A DNA stretch of 64,000 nucleotides from Cryphonectria parasitica EP155 (GCF_011745365.1 NW_024468909.1:1736001-1800000); one strand, 5' to 3'; shown: positions 1 through 13,720, numbered from the stretch's first letter. Numbers and translations are program-made. The notes: generated by a model from the sequence alone, not told the origin.

Positions 1-30
1 TAAATCGTGGAGATCGATTGATCCTTTCCT

Positions 31-88
31 CTGTGTGTGTTTCTCTCTCCCTCTCTCTCTCTCTGTGTGTGTGTGTGTATGTGTGTGG
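31..88. repeat. Compound CT/GT dinucleotide microsatellite
   Basis: A pyrimidine CT-rich array passes directly into a GT array. It is non-coding. A similar compound array, followed by a G run, occurs near 16.9 kb. Confidence 0.9.
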
Positions 89-452
89 GAAATCCGATGC
101 GTACTTTTAGGCCACCACTCTCGTGTGGAGGGGCCAGTATTAGAACAGGGTAAAGAATGAAAAAAAAGATTTTAAAAAAAACAAATAATATGACTAATAA
201 GGTGTCCCCAAAAGGAAATAAATCGTGGTAGGAAGGGGGAACAAGGTAGGGACGGCCTTTGCCTTGGGCCTCGCCTTGCCTTACTATGCCTCCCGTATAG
301 TTCGTGGAGGGCCTATACCGAGGTCCTTTCTCTTCTGCGGTTTTCTGCTGCTGGTGGTGCTGGTGGTGGTTGTCAGACCGCTTCGAGAATGGACTGGTTG
401 CCCCAGCTCTGGACGAGATGGGCGCGGGAATGGGTCAGGGTCAGGGGAGAAA

Positions 453-483
453 GAGGAGGAGGAGGAGGAGGAGGAGGAGGGAG
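453..483. repeat. (GGA)n trinucleotide microsatellite
   Basis: About nine GGA units in non-coding DNA. The same unit occurs as (CCT)n inside the NNF1 coding region near 23.94 kb, and as shorter arrays near 3.9 and 18.3 kb. Confidence 0.9.
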
Positions 484-1532
484 AGAGGGAAGTGGGGTCG
501 GTTAGGTCGGGGAGTTCAAATAAGGCAAGTGGTCTAGGAGGAAAGCAACAGTTTTGTGCATGCGTGTGTGAAGTTAAGGTGTTGAATAGGGTAGCAAGCA
601 GTAGTGTACTATGTATGAGAGGGTGTAGGTATGCACGCACGGCGGAACTAAACCATAAGGGATATTGTGAAAACTCAGGGTGAAGGAGGTTGCTGAAGGA
701 CCACGGTTGTATCATTCATTTTTTCCCCCCCGAGGGAATTACAACTTGGGCCCGGGTTGTGGGGGGGGGGGGGAGGGCTACAGTGGTTTGCCTGTGCCGC
801 ATAACGCAATGGAAAGGTCCCCATCGTGGATCTGCTGGGTGTGGGCCGGGCCGGATAAGAAAGACAAACAAAAAATTGAGGCGAGTGAGGTGAGATGACG
901 ATGAGATAGATGAGGTTACAGTAATTGAATTCACTTACCTGCGGGAGCAAAGTGCTTGATTGGATGACCGACTGACTGACCGGTGAGCCGAGAAGGAATC
1001 GTGACACACCAGACCAGAGGGCGAAGGGGGTACAACAGCTCCTCCGTCAGGGCTCCTAACCCGGTCAAGAGCAAGATTCACAATCCAGACGAAAAGCCAA
1101 CTCGAACCAGATGCTTTGTGGTGGTGGTGTGGTACTTTTTAGTGGCTGTGCAGAACTTGAGCCGATGATGAGGAGTGTGTGTAATTTTAAGAAGGGATCA
1201 AATCAGACGCTCAGACTGGTGTTGTGTGGCCGGCAACAGAATAAAAGAGAAGCGGATACCGACATGGCAGCGGAGGGGTTGGAGAACAATAAAGCGGTTC
1301 AAAAAATAAAAAGAGGAAGGAAGAAAAGAGACGGAGAGAAGGAGTGAGTGGCACAGGGCTCCTTTGTCACTTCCGCTGAAGGGGGTCAATCTCCCCTCCC
1401 TAGGTCATCTGCTCAGTTCGTTGTCGAGAGGAAACTGGACACTGGATACTTTGCGTATTTAGCCAGGTGAGGCTCAGCCAGGTTCCTTTTGATGAGAATA
1501 CGGGGGAACCTTGGGGTGAGCGAGGGTGAAGG

Positions 1533-1557
1533 GATGGATGGATGGATGGATGAATGG
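1533..1557. repeat. (GGAT)n tetranucleotide repeat
   Basis: Five to six near-perfect GGAT units in non-coding DNA. No gene context is apparent. Confidence 0.85.
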
Positions 1558-3367
1558 ATAGACTGGACGAAACCCTGGGTTTGTGGAGATTATCGAAATG
1601 GAACTGTGGAGGAGGAGGGATAAGAAGACTGAACTGCTTGGTATGGTAACAGTACTTACAGGACAGGATTGCGAGTTGGCGTCGTGTCGCACGTGTCCAG
1701 GAGGGAAGGAGAGAGATAGCTTGTAAAGAGACGAGACAGTGAGAGATCTCAGTCGTATGCTCCACTCAAAAAGCCCATGCATGTCCACTACTATAGTACA
1801 TGCCCACAGACTGTGATCCATGACCTTAGCTGCAGGTGTATCCGTGCGGTGCTACTCATGTACTTACTGTACTGATGTGCTTCCGTTCCGAGGTTCCCCC
1901 AGCGAGTAAAAATCAAAAATAAAATAATAACAAGAGATACGCACACACAAAGAGGTAAAACGGTGCAGGGAACCCCCCTCCACCTCATCATCACCAGCCC
2001 TTTACGAGCATTGGGAATGGGCAGTGGGGGGGGGGGGCATGGCGATCAGATGTGTACTGTAAGTAATGATATAATGGCATATCGGGGGCTACTGTACGTT
2101 TAGTCAAAGCTTATGGGGTACCGAACAACCCGCGTTGAAATCGCAATGGGCTTCCGCAGGGGGGTGGCGGCCCAAGGTCCAGGTTCAGGTCCAGGCTCTA
2201 GGCTCTAAGCTCCAGGTCCAGCAGGTCAGGTACATGACAGTTAGGGCCCGTTAGGCCGTGGAGCCCTGTCACCCCTCTGTCAGGTACTACGTGATGTGGT
2301 GGTACCCGCTGTTCCAAACCCCTGACTTGACTGTTCCGCTGCACGCCGAGCACGACCCCGTGGACACACACGCTGTACAGGTCTGTACATAGTAGTACAA
2401 CAACCACAAAAACAATATCTATCATCCCGATGGGAGTGTGCACAGCACCGCATCTCGTTGGATGGTCCCGGCGAGACAGAACGAATACTGCACTCTAGCA
2501 TTCAATTTTTCCCCTTTTATTCTTATTCTTAACATCTCATCATCTTCTATCTTTTTGTCCTCCCCGTCCAATACATATAATCACTCTATCCAATTTGCCG
2601 TTGCATTTGTCATCTACCTCGGCGGCCCGCCCCTCTTCCAATACTACCATAGTACACTCGTCAAGAACGGCTTTGGACCTGTCACCTGCATATCCCACTC
2701 CTTGTTTCATGCGGTAACTCTACCACCAATCTGTCTGATCATTGATCGCCAATTCTCGTCTCGTGGGGCTCCATGTGCTTTGGTTCACCACGTCTCAAGA
2801 TGACGAGGACTGAAACCTGGTCCTTGCCCATCCCATATCCCTCCCCCTCCCTCCTTCATCCATCCGACCATCCTCTTGTGTGCTGCCCGTGCCGTGCCGT
2901 CGACTGGATGATGCCGACCCGTCAGATCGAGAAGGGGGGGGAGGGGGTTGGGCGCCCGAGACCTCCCCCGTCCCTCGCAAGGGATCAGAAGGAGGACGCT
3001 GGTGCTGAAAAGGAATTAACAACTCTTTGGGGGGTGTCCTCGGCGCGGAGGAGCTACCATGTGCTCTTGTGGCGCCCACCAGGTTCGGCATCCTTCCCAA
3101 GAGAGCCCTGGCGCCACAATCCAGATTTCCGAGCAATACGCTGTTCTATGTAGTACATGAGTACAGGTTATAGATTATACGATGCGGTAGACTGTAAGGG
3201 ACTAATGGTATGTAGCATCCGGCTTGTCAAGGTTGTAACAGTACCGCTTCCCCCATCCCCCATCAGGCTTTCAGCTGAGAGAGCCCTGCCAGACACACAG
3301 ACACACAACCTCACAGGTGTCAACTGTTCCAGCTGGCCAGCATGCCCCCCCCCTGCTGTGCCTTTCT

Positions 3368-3391
3368 TGTGTGTGTGTGTGTGTGTGTGTT
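3368..3391. repeat. (GT)n microsatellite
   Basis: A run of about twelve GT units between pyrimidine-rich flanks, in non-coding DNA. Confidence 0.9.
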
Positions 3392-6300
3392 ATACACCGC
3401 CAAGCCACTCCAGAAAATGGTTGCCATGCCATCTTTGCAGGTTGTTTCTTTTTCTTTTCTTTTTCTTCTTTCCCCCTCTTTCCCTCCCCTTGTCCGTAAT
3501 CCTAGCCCCGCGGCACACGAGCCGGTGCAGGGCGTTAAGATTCCTTCCCCAATCTCAGCCACGTGGAACCCGCTTGTCATGGCCGAAATACACATCCTAG
3601 TACACACAGTATTTATGTACTATATGGCAGTACATCACTGCAACATTTGGCTGCAGTGCTTGAAGGGAGAAGAGAATCAAGGTTCAAGAATGATAATAAT
3701 AATAATTAAAAATTGAGGAGATCCTTCGGAGCATTCATGGGTACAAGTCGTTTTGTACCCACTCTTGCACCCGGCCTCTGCCCAGCCAAAAGGGGAGGGG
3801 GTTGACCTACGAGCATGTTACGAGTGGGCCATCAACTCCTCTAGCCTCTACTATATAGTGAGTTTTGCGCCAAAGATACTACGGTAGGTATATCCGTCAA
3901 GGGAGGAGGAGGAGGAGGAGGACGACGACGACGACGGCGAGAGGGGAGGTAGGTAAATATCACGGAGAAATTCGTCTTCGCCCTTGGAAACTTGGCAACC
4001 CTTGATGGTTATGGGCCAACCCCCGGAAAGCAAGCTATTGAGATAACAGCCGTTGTGGGTTTAGCCCACGGGGGGGGGGGGATGAACTCTAGAGACGGGG
4101 ACAAGAAGAGAGAAAGATGATCGTTTCTTTGAGGGGGAAGGCGAGGTGCTCCTCTTCCTCATACAGAGTAGCTCAGCCCGGAATTTCCGGACTCGCGTTC
4201 CCAGCAGCCAGCATCAAGGCTGATGATGGTGATGATGGCTGTGGATGGCGAGTCTTCCCAGCAGGTCGAGTATTTTTTTCCGCCTGATTACCGAGTCCCT
4301 GGGTTTCAATTTCGAAAATCGGACATGACAGGTCAGAATAGTATCCAACGTTGATCACTCAAGCAGACCGTTTCTGCAATCCTTCTCGTTCTCTTGATGC
4401 CTGCCCGTCTCCCTATTATTGGCAACAAAAAAAAAAAAAACAGATAAAGATTTTTTTTTCCACCGTATCTACATTACATTGAACTTTATGATAGCACTTG
4501 AGCGACGAAGCAATCTCTTCCCACCTCTAGGCCGAGGTATATACTCCGCCAAATTGGGCCCTGGGAGAGCAAAAGAAAAGAAGAAAAAAAGCCCATGTGC
4601 GTCTTGTGAAATTTTGAGTTTCGCCAGCTTTTGGGCCAGAACCTAGAGGATCGACAGCGTCTTTTTGCTCGCGCGCACATCACTTCCCGCCTTCGTTGTG
4701 ACCCCCCCCTTGCCCTGATGATCCCCTCCTCCCGTCTCCTTTTTGCTTCAGGGGTGGGCCTGATACCTCGGAAAGAGGGGGAGAGAGCGTGTGAGGGAAA
4801 CGAAGTAAGTCGCCCTACTATACTATCGACTTCTCGTCTGAAATTACATTGCGAAGCGTACGGAGATATTGACTCTGCTGGGGAGTCCAGAATCTCTGCC
4901 AGCTCAAGTCTTCGCCCGCACAGCAAGCTCTGAGCCTACCACCAGTATCCCGAGTATTGTATTTCCTCAGCTGGAGAGAGAGGCAGGCATCCTTTTTAGC
5001 CCATCTCTCCTTCTTTATTCTATTTTAAGGAAGGAAGAAACAAATAAGATCATGACTCCTAAAGTTTTATTTATTCATTTACTTAGGATCTAACAATTTA
5101 CTTCTTGTCAGCCTAGCCAACCTTGGACCAGCAAGGGAGGTTGTTCGTCTCGGCATGAACATATATTACTGCAGGCACCAACGACAGAGCTTTCCCCGAG
5201 ATGAAAACAAGCGCAAGCACGTCCATTGGTACCGAGGACGCCTCGGGGGCTGCAATGGTCCGAAAGCTGAATTTTGACAGAGCAGTTGCGGTGTGTAGTT
5301 TCTGGAAAGCTGAAAGGCAAAAGTACCAAGATGAGCCCGTTTCAGCCGCGGTACGAGGGGCCATCTGATTGCAGGCTTGATTCCTTACTCAGTCCAATAT
5401 GCTTTTCGATAATATGGGCTACACATCGTCTTTCCTTGATTCGCTTTGCTCTTAAAACCTAAGTATGCACATAATTAAATCACTACCTACACCTGTCGAG
5501 ATGATGGGAGGACACAGCCTAAAGTACTTACTGTTGCTACTAGATGGCCAGACTTTGGTGGGCCACTAGCACTACTCCAGTGGTAGAAAAAATACAACAC
5601 TGCCTCCCTAGGGGGACGGTACCGCCCCATGCTCTCAGCGGACGGTAAAGTGGCAGTAAACCCTGAAGCGGATCAGCCGGGATGGAGGCCAAGATGAGCC
5701 ATGTGCCTGTGGCGTTTGAACGACTACTCAATGTACTATAGGTACTACGATGGGAATACAGTATGTATACGTCTTAAATTCACAGTACTTAGCTCCGCAT
5801 ACGTGTAGCAGTACTACATAGCTCCTTTTCCCGGCCCGCCCCCCCTGGTAAACAGTCAGACGCCCACTGTATTCTTACACCTCCCTACCTGTCCTCCTTT
5901 CCATTGTACATATTCCTTTCTTGTTTGAAATCAAGGTCTTATCTTTTCCAAAGGAAAAAAAAAACCCAAAAAAAAACCATAGACCCAGTTAAATTAATCG
6001 CAAGACTCTACTACATCGAGTTTAGCCCCAAATCTCGTCTTCTCTTCAGGCGTGTGTCCCCAAGAGAGCGAGATCGCGCGAGAGAGAGACGATTGAATAA
6101 AAAGCTCGTCGCCGCACTACCGCCACTACTTGCTGCAAGGGAAAGGAGAACGAAAGATGAAGAGAACCAGCCCAAAAGAACGTTTGGTTGGGCTTTAGTT
6201 CTCATCCTGCTTGCAGGTGACGTGTTGACAGCCCAGACCGCTTTTGTTTCCCACGAGAGGAGCCAGCATATACAATGTTAGCCTCGAAGAGCTGACATGC

Positions 6301-8070
6301 GTGAACGCCCCCCCCCCCCTGTGACGCTATCCAGCCGTCGCCCTTGCGACATATTTCGGGGGTTTTTGTTTCCCCCGTCTTCATTTTCCCCTCTCATTGT
6401 TATATTGGAAGTAGAAACCCACCCGACAGTAAACGCCTCATCTGCCTGTCCTGTTTTGTGATTCTTCCCCACTAGGAGCTTTTCCTCCCCCCCCCCTCCT
6501 CTCTCTTCTTTTTAACTTGGACCACACACACCAAGTCAAGGAACGTTGGCGAGTGCGATATACCTGGCTGAGGCCCCGCCCCTGGAGGCGGGAGAAAAAG
6601 CCACTCACTATAGTAGATGGATGTACTATGCAGGCGGGTTGTGGGCCCTTCACAATGTTCCGACTCTGCGCGGGAGGGCGGCTTTGTTACAGTATGGTAT
6701 AACAGTCCTTTGATATAGTAAGCCTGCAGGGATGGGACTAACGGACAGAACAAGCCCTCGGGTCCATTTGTACAATGTCTTTGTATGTGTGTGAGAAAGA
6801 GAAGAGGAGGAGGCTTTGTACACAGTATCGAGAACCTCGGGACCCACCTAGAGAGAAAGAGAAGAACAAAAAGACACGAGGCTTGACCACTCACTATATT
6901 TGCCCTGACACATAGGTACCTGTGGCACTTTGCTTTTCCGTTGTGCTGCTGCTTGCTGCGTCATGTATTAGAGACATTTGCTGAACATGATACACACGGC
7001 ATATATCCCGAAGTAAATTAATTGCTTTTGTCTTCTCAGGGATCTGCAGGTGTGATGCAATACAGAAGCATTAGGCGGGGCCCGAACAGAGAGAGCCCTT
7101 CAGTACTATGAAAGATGGCAGCCAATATCCGTGCGGTTACGACGCCGCATCTTTACACATGTCTGAACAGTGGGTAAAACATACATGATCCTTTGATGTC
7201 ATTTTCAAGTGCTCATACTCGCCAAAGACACCGTCAAGACCGGACCACGGCGTGTTCAAACCTCAACTGCTAACCCACAAAAGGCCTTGCACGGAATTTC
7301 CCGTCGACTCAAGACTGTCCCTCGGGCGTGTTCTGACGCCCCACGTTCGTATCAAAGGAGGGGGAAGAAAAAAAAAAGATTTACTAGGAGAAAAGAGTCT
7401 CGAATATGTCCCGGCGCGAGACTGACGTGATGCATAGAACTGGTTACCCAGAAAGGAAGGAGAGGGAACATGTGCACATGTCTGACCCAGCAGCAGAGAA
7501 GAGACCTACCTTTGTTTCTCCTTCCCCACCACAGCTACGAGATCTGACATTGTCGTGCGTCATCGTTCAACCGCGTACCACTCACCCGTCACAAACAAGG
7601 GACGTCGCGAAGCAGATAGAGAGAGACTCGGACCTGAAGCTGAGGTGGTGGGTATCAATAGCAAGGCGCCACTGCGATTTCTCTGTCTTCTAATATCTGA
7701 TTTCGTGGTATTTGAATTCCCAAAGAAGAAGAAAAAATCAACAGCAAGAATGATCCGGTACGACTGAGCGGGAAGAAACTCCGCGAGGCCCTTGAAATAA
7801 TCCACTCTGGCAAAACCACTTTGTACCCAAGGGGGAAATATATAAACAACCAGATGGTTCCAGAATCAAAGTTACTGTACAAGCTGGATACCCCGACCTC
7901 TACATTTACGTAGCCGTCCTGGGAAGAGTGACTTCCACATTTCTAGACTTCCCACACTCCAATTTGCTGGGGATATGCACCAGGTGTGAGCTTCCTGCCA
8001 CGAAGACAAGGTTCTTCATGCCTGCCTGTCTGCGTTGCCACACCTCTCTTGCTGGCATTCACACTCTGCC

Positions 8071-9403
8071 TTATTTAGGCACGCTCTGCAGGGCATGGGC
8101 CTCGATATCAGAGCCGTGGGACGAGGCCACGCGGGCCTGCCCCTTCTTCTGCTTGAAGCTCATCTGTACGTACCGCCCAGGAGGGGTGAAGCAGAAGATG
8201 ACGGTCAGGAAAAACATGGGAATGGTGTCGAAGACGTATTGCCTGTATGGGTGGAAGCGACGTCAGTTAGAATCTCTGGAGTCTCGACTTGGGCTGTGGA
8301 TCATAGAACATATTGAAGTTTCAAGACTTACACCCACTCGCGCTTGCTGGGGTAGCCGCCCCTACCCTCGGCAAAAGCGATCTCACGATAGATGGTTCGG
8401 ACCTGGGCAAGCATAGCAGAGTCAGCTATTGGAGCGCCGGTATGATTTCCAACTCGACGAACCCCCTCTTGCAGGGCCGCCGGGAGGGGTGACAACGTAC
8501 CATGATGAGAGCGCACGAGATGTTGACGACGTAGAGCAGGACTTCCCAGTGTGGCTTAAGCTTCCGGCCGTCGATGCCCTCGACCGTCACGTATTTCTCG
8601 CCGGGAATGGGCTGCAGCCTCTTCTGCACGTCGGCCTTGAAGCGCTTCGCGATAATGTGGAAGCGCACGGCGATGATGGAGAACAGGCCAAAGGCCAGGA
8701 TCTGCACCGACACGCCGGCCAAGGCGATGTCCTTGCCTCTGTGCACCTTCTGGACGTAGTTCGGATCTGTGATAGAGGTGCCGGCGATCATAACAGCACC
8801 CACCAGCTGGAGGAAAAGCGCGGCGATATCGAAGCCCACGAAAATCGGGGTGCACCAGCGGGCTGCAAGGTTTCAGATCAGTCAGGGAGCTGTCCTTTTG
8901 TCCATCTTTTTTGGGGGACTGTCGCCAACAACAGCACGTCTCGGAACTTACGAGGGACCCAGAGGAGCTTGGTCGATCTGTGCTCCGCCGGGACGACATG
9001 GAAGACTATCCGCCCGAAGACGACATAGATAATTCCTGTCATCAACACTGGCGCCAGCACAATCAGGACGTACTGCGCGACGAACGGCGGCTTCTTGCTT
9101 GTATCTTTGGACGATGCGATCCTGATACCATAACCAAAGCACTCCACTGGAAGGTTAAGATGTAAATGCGTTAGTCCATGAACAACACGGGGGGTGGAGC
9201 CTTTCTCGTGTATATAGTCCGGCAGCAGGTCACGTACTTGCAACGGCGACGACCATGACGATCCAGATCCAGGCCTTGTGTCTGACCATCTGGAAGGCGT
9301 GCGCGATCATGGTCAAAGCGAAGAGGGCTGTCGCGGCCACGGCCGCGGCCGTAACCGGCTCATAGGCATACCAATTCGTGACACCTCCTGCGAGAGACGC
9401 CAT
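8071..9403 (-). CDS. RTA1-family seven-helix membrane protein (lipid-translocating exporter-like)
   Basis: Predicted integral membrane protein of the fungal RTA1/RSB1 family, whose members confer resistance to sterol-biosynthesis inhibitors or help export sphingoid long-chain bases; the substrate here is unknown. Five exons are inferred: 9403-9238, 9146-8952, 8862-8501, 8402-8332 and 8242-8071. They join in frame to 321 residues, a usual family length. The first ATG starts MASLAGGVTNW, with a short outside segment before helix 1. Family-like landmarks are the RWCTPIFVGFD segment opening exon 3, a hydrophobic run ending CALIM at the exon 3/4 junction, and REWVQYVFDTIPMFF across exons 4 and 5, leading into the last helix. 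The tail is hydrophilic (QKKGQARV onward). No neighbour suggests a pathway. The family call is firm; the transport substrate is inference only. Confidence 0.9.
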
Positions 9404-11220
9404 CGTAGCAGGGGATAAGTATAGGACCGTCTCCTGTTCAGTGATCTCTTTCTGCTACCCTTCTACCGGTTGTCGCGAGTTGTACGTATTCTGTTGCCAG
9501 TGCTGATTGCAGAGGTGAGACCAGGAGAGTCTGTCGTCGACCCGATCAGACCAGGCAAAGGCGAACTAAGGGGAGGACAAGTTCTAAAACTATCAAAGTC
9601 TGGTAGGGAAGATGATGAAAAGACGACCGCAGGGCACAGTAACTCGGACAGCCCAAGAAAATAAAGGGCTTAAGAGGCGTGAGGTCGGAAAAGGCAGGTT
9701 ACATTTGGATGAGCACCTGGGGCCCGGGCATCTTTAACATGCCCATCATTACCCGGGGCCCACGCCTAGGACACGGCATCAGAGGACCTCTCGTATGCCA
9801 CGCATGAAAGAAGAGCCTTGGCCCCCAGCATGCAAAGGGAGTAACTCCAATCCCGCTGTGCTGGTCAGCCACGGGGTCGGAGCATCGAGCTCTTGGCCAC
9901 AAGGCTGCGCAGATAGGCGATCAGAGTCTGTGCAAGGCCGACTTCCGTTGCTACCATACCCGGTGAGATTCATGGGGATCGACATGATGGCATGAGAATG
10001 GCTTGGCCTGACCAACATGAACTCCTCATACTGAAAAATCTTGAGTCGACCCTGGCCAAGCCCTTACGAGCCCAGAAGAGAAAAAAGCAGAGAACAAAAA
10101 TAGCCGTTTTTGTTGGGCTGAAGAAGCAGCATGAATCAACACGAGACGTTCGTTGCGTGTCGAAAGGGCAGTGCCACGAGGGCCCTGCAGGATGGCAACC
10201 CTGTTTGAGCCTAGTCTAGACGTAAAAGCCCAGAATGTGGTCGGGTGTCGGTCTTCCTGACCTCCGGTGACATGTGCTACCATCCCCGAAGAGTTCAAGC
10301 GTGAGGCCTAAAGCGGGAGGAGGTCAGAGGCTGTATGCGGCTCTTAGACAGCTGATTGGCTGAATAGATAGTAATCCTTGTGGAAATCATCGGCATGTGC
10401 AGCGAGACCCACCGACGGGCATGATGGCAAGATGCAAATGGTCTTGGTCGTGGGTTGGAGGGAAGGGAGCTGGGATGCGATGAAAAATTTCAACATCTTC
10501 TTCGAGCCCTCTGGGCAAGCGAAAGATGAGGGCGGACTCTTGAGGGCGGCCGGCTGTGGTCACAATGCTTGTCGCCCGGTCAGCTTGACTGTAGCGTCGC
10601 GTTGATGCCGTCACGATACTCTTGATGCAAGGCAACGCGAAGTGTCGCTGGGCGACGCTGACACAGCTACGCAAAGGGTTAGTTGCATGACTGAGATTTG
10701 AGACGGTGTTGAACGGTTGGGATCACCTAGCATGGGTCCAGTTAGAGTCAATGCTCCGACATCCGTGTCTCTCATGCCATCGGAATCAAGGCCGCGGGAT
10801 CCTCCGAGCGACATGACATGCAGGCGAGAGCCCCCGTTGGATATATTATGTCAGTCATCCTGACAACGACCGACGGTTGGGGGCGCAGGAACTCCAGATC
10901 CTCGACTTTTCTTCAATCATAAAAATAAACCGCGTCTCGGTCTCAACTCAAATTTGCCACGAAATCCACGCCCGCCCTCCCGAGGAAAGGGAGCACCCCT
11001 CCCGGCTCGGTGATGAGGTTGTTGTTACGGTTCCCGAAACCTCGCCGATCTATGACCCTCGAGCAGCAGAAGCGCGTCTCGGGCCAGTCCGCAGGCACCA
11101 GCCAATCTACATGCCAGCCTCCGCTCTGGTGATGAGCGGGGTCTCAGCTGGCTCATGCATGGAAGCCAAGAAGAACATTCTCCGGAACGACCGGCCGAGT
11201 GAGTGAATGGTGACATATTT
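9404..11220. other. Intergenic, no supportable gene
   Basis: This lies upstream of the RTA1-type gene. Short open frames exist, the longest near 10877-11206 (+), but none has recognisable family features or convincing splice continuity. It presumably includes the RTA1-gene promoter. Confidence 0.5.
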
Positions 11221-12620
11221 CTCTCTCTCTCTCTCCTTATCTGTGGGTTGTCTTTGATCCATGTTCACTCTGTCAGCCTCAGCATGATGTTATTCACTTT
11301 CTTCTCTCACTCAATATGCTCGCATCATGGCTTCTCACAACCAGTGCTCAACGCTGATCTAGAGGATGCGGTCAGCATTTGGGAACCATACACTATGGGA
11401 AAGGACATGGGCTCATCAGACACTGAGATGGCCATGTGTAACTGGCAGCGCAGCTTCACTAGATGACCATGTCTGTGATGAAGATGAATTGGAAGGAATG
11501 ATGGTTGCCGAAAAGCAAGCTTGGCGAAAAAGTCCTGCGTGCTAAAGGGGCAGACAGGCGATCTCTACCCACTGCATGCCTGGAACACCAAGAATCCGGG
11601 CGACGGCTGCGTTTCAACCCTCATGAACCTGAAGCTGGGCACAAAGTCGGTACACTTGTCAGCACTCCCCTCCGCCTACATCCAAGGTTTCTTTCACAGT
11701 GAGGGAGCACAATGCTCTCTTGATGACTGCTTCAATCTAGACACGAGATTTATATGTAGCACAGACCTGTTTGTTGCTATACAGGGAGGGCAAGCTGATG
11801 ATGTGGTGACTTCGTGTGCCCAGGTGGTTGGAGTGATGATCACTGCTGTTGATGGTTCTTTTGCTGTGGTTGGAACCAGACATCAAGATTGTCACCTTGA
11901 GGGCCATAATCAGGGTGGATGGAACCTTGATGGATTTCAGTGCATGAGGGAGATGCAGTACTGATGCTTTGTTGAGCCTGAGCATTAGGTACCTCCTGCG
12001 ATTTCCCCAATCTGGACGATACTTGGGGACTAAGGCAGATGCCCAAGTACGCTAGGTGAAGATCATCCACATCTGGTACCTGCCCTCTGGACAGGAGACT
12101 AGGCTAGCATCACGAGTGAGGTCTCTTGGTGCCTTCCACAGCAAAAAGTAATACCCTGATCTAAACTCATATGTGCTTGCAGCAGAGAGTGGCCATTAAG
12201 AGATGAGCTCTCAGCCTTGGCGGATTGTCTAGACATGATACAAGAAATGGAAATGAGTTAGCAGGTGCCTCTTCAGGCACCGAAAACCTCGTTAACCCAG
12301 CTGTCCCATGACTTTGAAGTCCCTCCTTAGCAGCCACCTGGAGCATCTTTGTCATCCAGTCCCCGCCCTGGCCCTGTCATCCTTACACCAGCCACATTAC
12401 CTCACCAAGACTTGTACTTGAGTACCAGGGCTATCTCGTCCCATGTCTCTTGGTTTCAAGCCATGCTGAACATGCAGCTACAGCAGCAGCATGAGTTGTT
12501 CATTGGCTTGTCATGTCCTGTCATCCAATCCCCAGAATCAAGGACGCGTTCGTTTAGTGGTGAAAAACTCGAGGCAGACAAAGCCCAGTAAAAGTGGCGT
12601 AAGAACCCCTTCCCACCATT
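11221..12620. other. CpG-depleted, TG/CA-rich island, probable degraded transposon
   Basis: Base composition changes sharply: TpG and CpA are abundant and CpG is almost absent. In the 260 bases 11701-11960 I count about two CpG. The longest open frame, about 147 codons near 11521-11964 (+), has no recognisable domain. This is the pattern left by cytosine deamination, such as RIP or methylation decay, on repeats in fungi. No terminal repeats or polymerase motifs were found, so the element type is unknown. Confidence 0.45.
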
Positions 12621-13720
12621 GACAATCACAGCCTTTTTGGGGATGCGTGCTACATCATTGACCTTGAAAGCTGCCAGAATTCCGGGATCAGTTCCTTGAG
12701 GTATGAGGTGGCCACCTTCTCTCTCTTTTTTTCTCTCTCTTTTTGCTCTTCCAATTTTTTATTATTAAAAAAAATTCTATATAAGCGTTGAAAGGTAAAG
12801 ATGGTTGCTGTGCAGCTTGGTGTTGAGTGTGAAGGTATTCTCCTAGAAACTTAAGCTCGTACCACAGGTATTTTGGAGGAGGATAAGATCGGGCAGGAAA
12901 GCTGCTGCGAACATCTGGAGAGCTTTTAATTGGTGCTAGAGCGGTACCGCACACAGGCCAGCGTCCAGCCAAAAATCCGGGTATTTCACTAAAAGCGACA
13001 GGAAGAGAAAAAAAGAGCGCCTTGGCCACCTGAGGGGAACCCTGCTCTTTCCACATTTGTGCCTGGTCAGCTCTGGGGAAGAATTGACATTTTTTCTCTC
13101 GTCACGTTCATTTGCCTCACGTCAACAAGCGAGCAGCCCAATTTGAACCTCAACCACCTCCACACCTCTCCATTGTTCTCAGACGCCTCTGTCCTCCACA
13201 CCACCACCTTCACGATTTTATTCACGCCTCCTGCAACAATCTTGATCAACAACCTTTCCACCGAGGTCATACCATTGTCCACTCGATTTCTTCCAAAATC
13301 ATAGGCAACGTGTTTGTCATCATCCCACGCATACTTCTTCTCCCGAGCTGCCACACAACCTGGCAGTCGCCAGCAACATCACACATAGGAGTCACTGCTG
13401 CTGCTTTGTCCAACAATAGACTTCATCAAATCTTTCACCATATTCCATCTGTTCTTCGTTTCTCATCATTAACGTAGATAGGTTCATTTGCAGCAGTGCC
13501 CCTTGGTCCCTGCTCTCCAACCACCAATCCGCAAAGCTAAGACCTCTACCGACAGTCTCTGCACCTCCTTTACACAAGATCTAGTCCACCACAATCTGTC
13601 GAGAAAGAGACTGCGCTGTGGCAAGGAGACACAACATTCGAAGATCCTGAGTACGACAAGATAGGAAGCACAGCAGCAGCAGCAGTCAAACCCCCCACAC
13701 AGTCAGTTGGACAGAACAAA
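12621..13720. promoter_or_regulatory. Upstream region and C/A-rich leader of the NTF2-RRM gene
   Basis: From about 13090 the plus strand becomes rich in C and A with CACC, CAAC and TCCA words, as in transcribed 5' leaders of highly expressed fungal genes. The context of the gene's ATG, ACAAAATGGC, is favourable. An open frame of about 121 codons at 13112-13477 lacks coding character and is treated as leader. The transcription start cannot be fixed from sequence. Confidence 0.45.

Larger units (their letters stand above)
1..8070. other. Gene-poor intergenic region, no supportable gene
   Basis: I see no reading frame here that resembles a known family or has coding character on either strand; the longest open frames are under about 165 codons and mostly lie in low-complexity sequence. 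The stretch is rich in simple repeats: CT/GT, GGA, GGAT and GT arrays and several G runs. AGTAC/GTACT words recur between about 1.6 and 7.1 kb. It could hold regulatory DNA, non-coding RNA or genes with very short exons that cannot be recognised by eye. Confidence 0.6.

Noticed and set aside
10877..11206. Open frame of 109 codons with a possible donor site at its end
   Set aside because: No recognisable domain, no convincing downstream exon, and it runs into the CpG-poor island.
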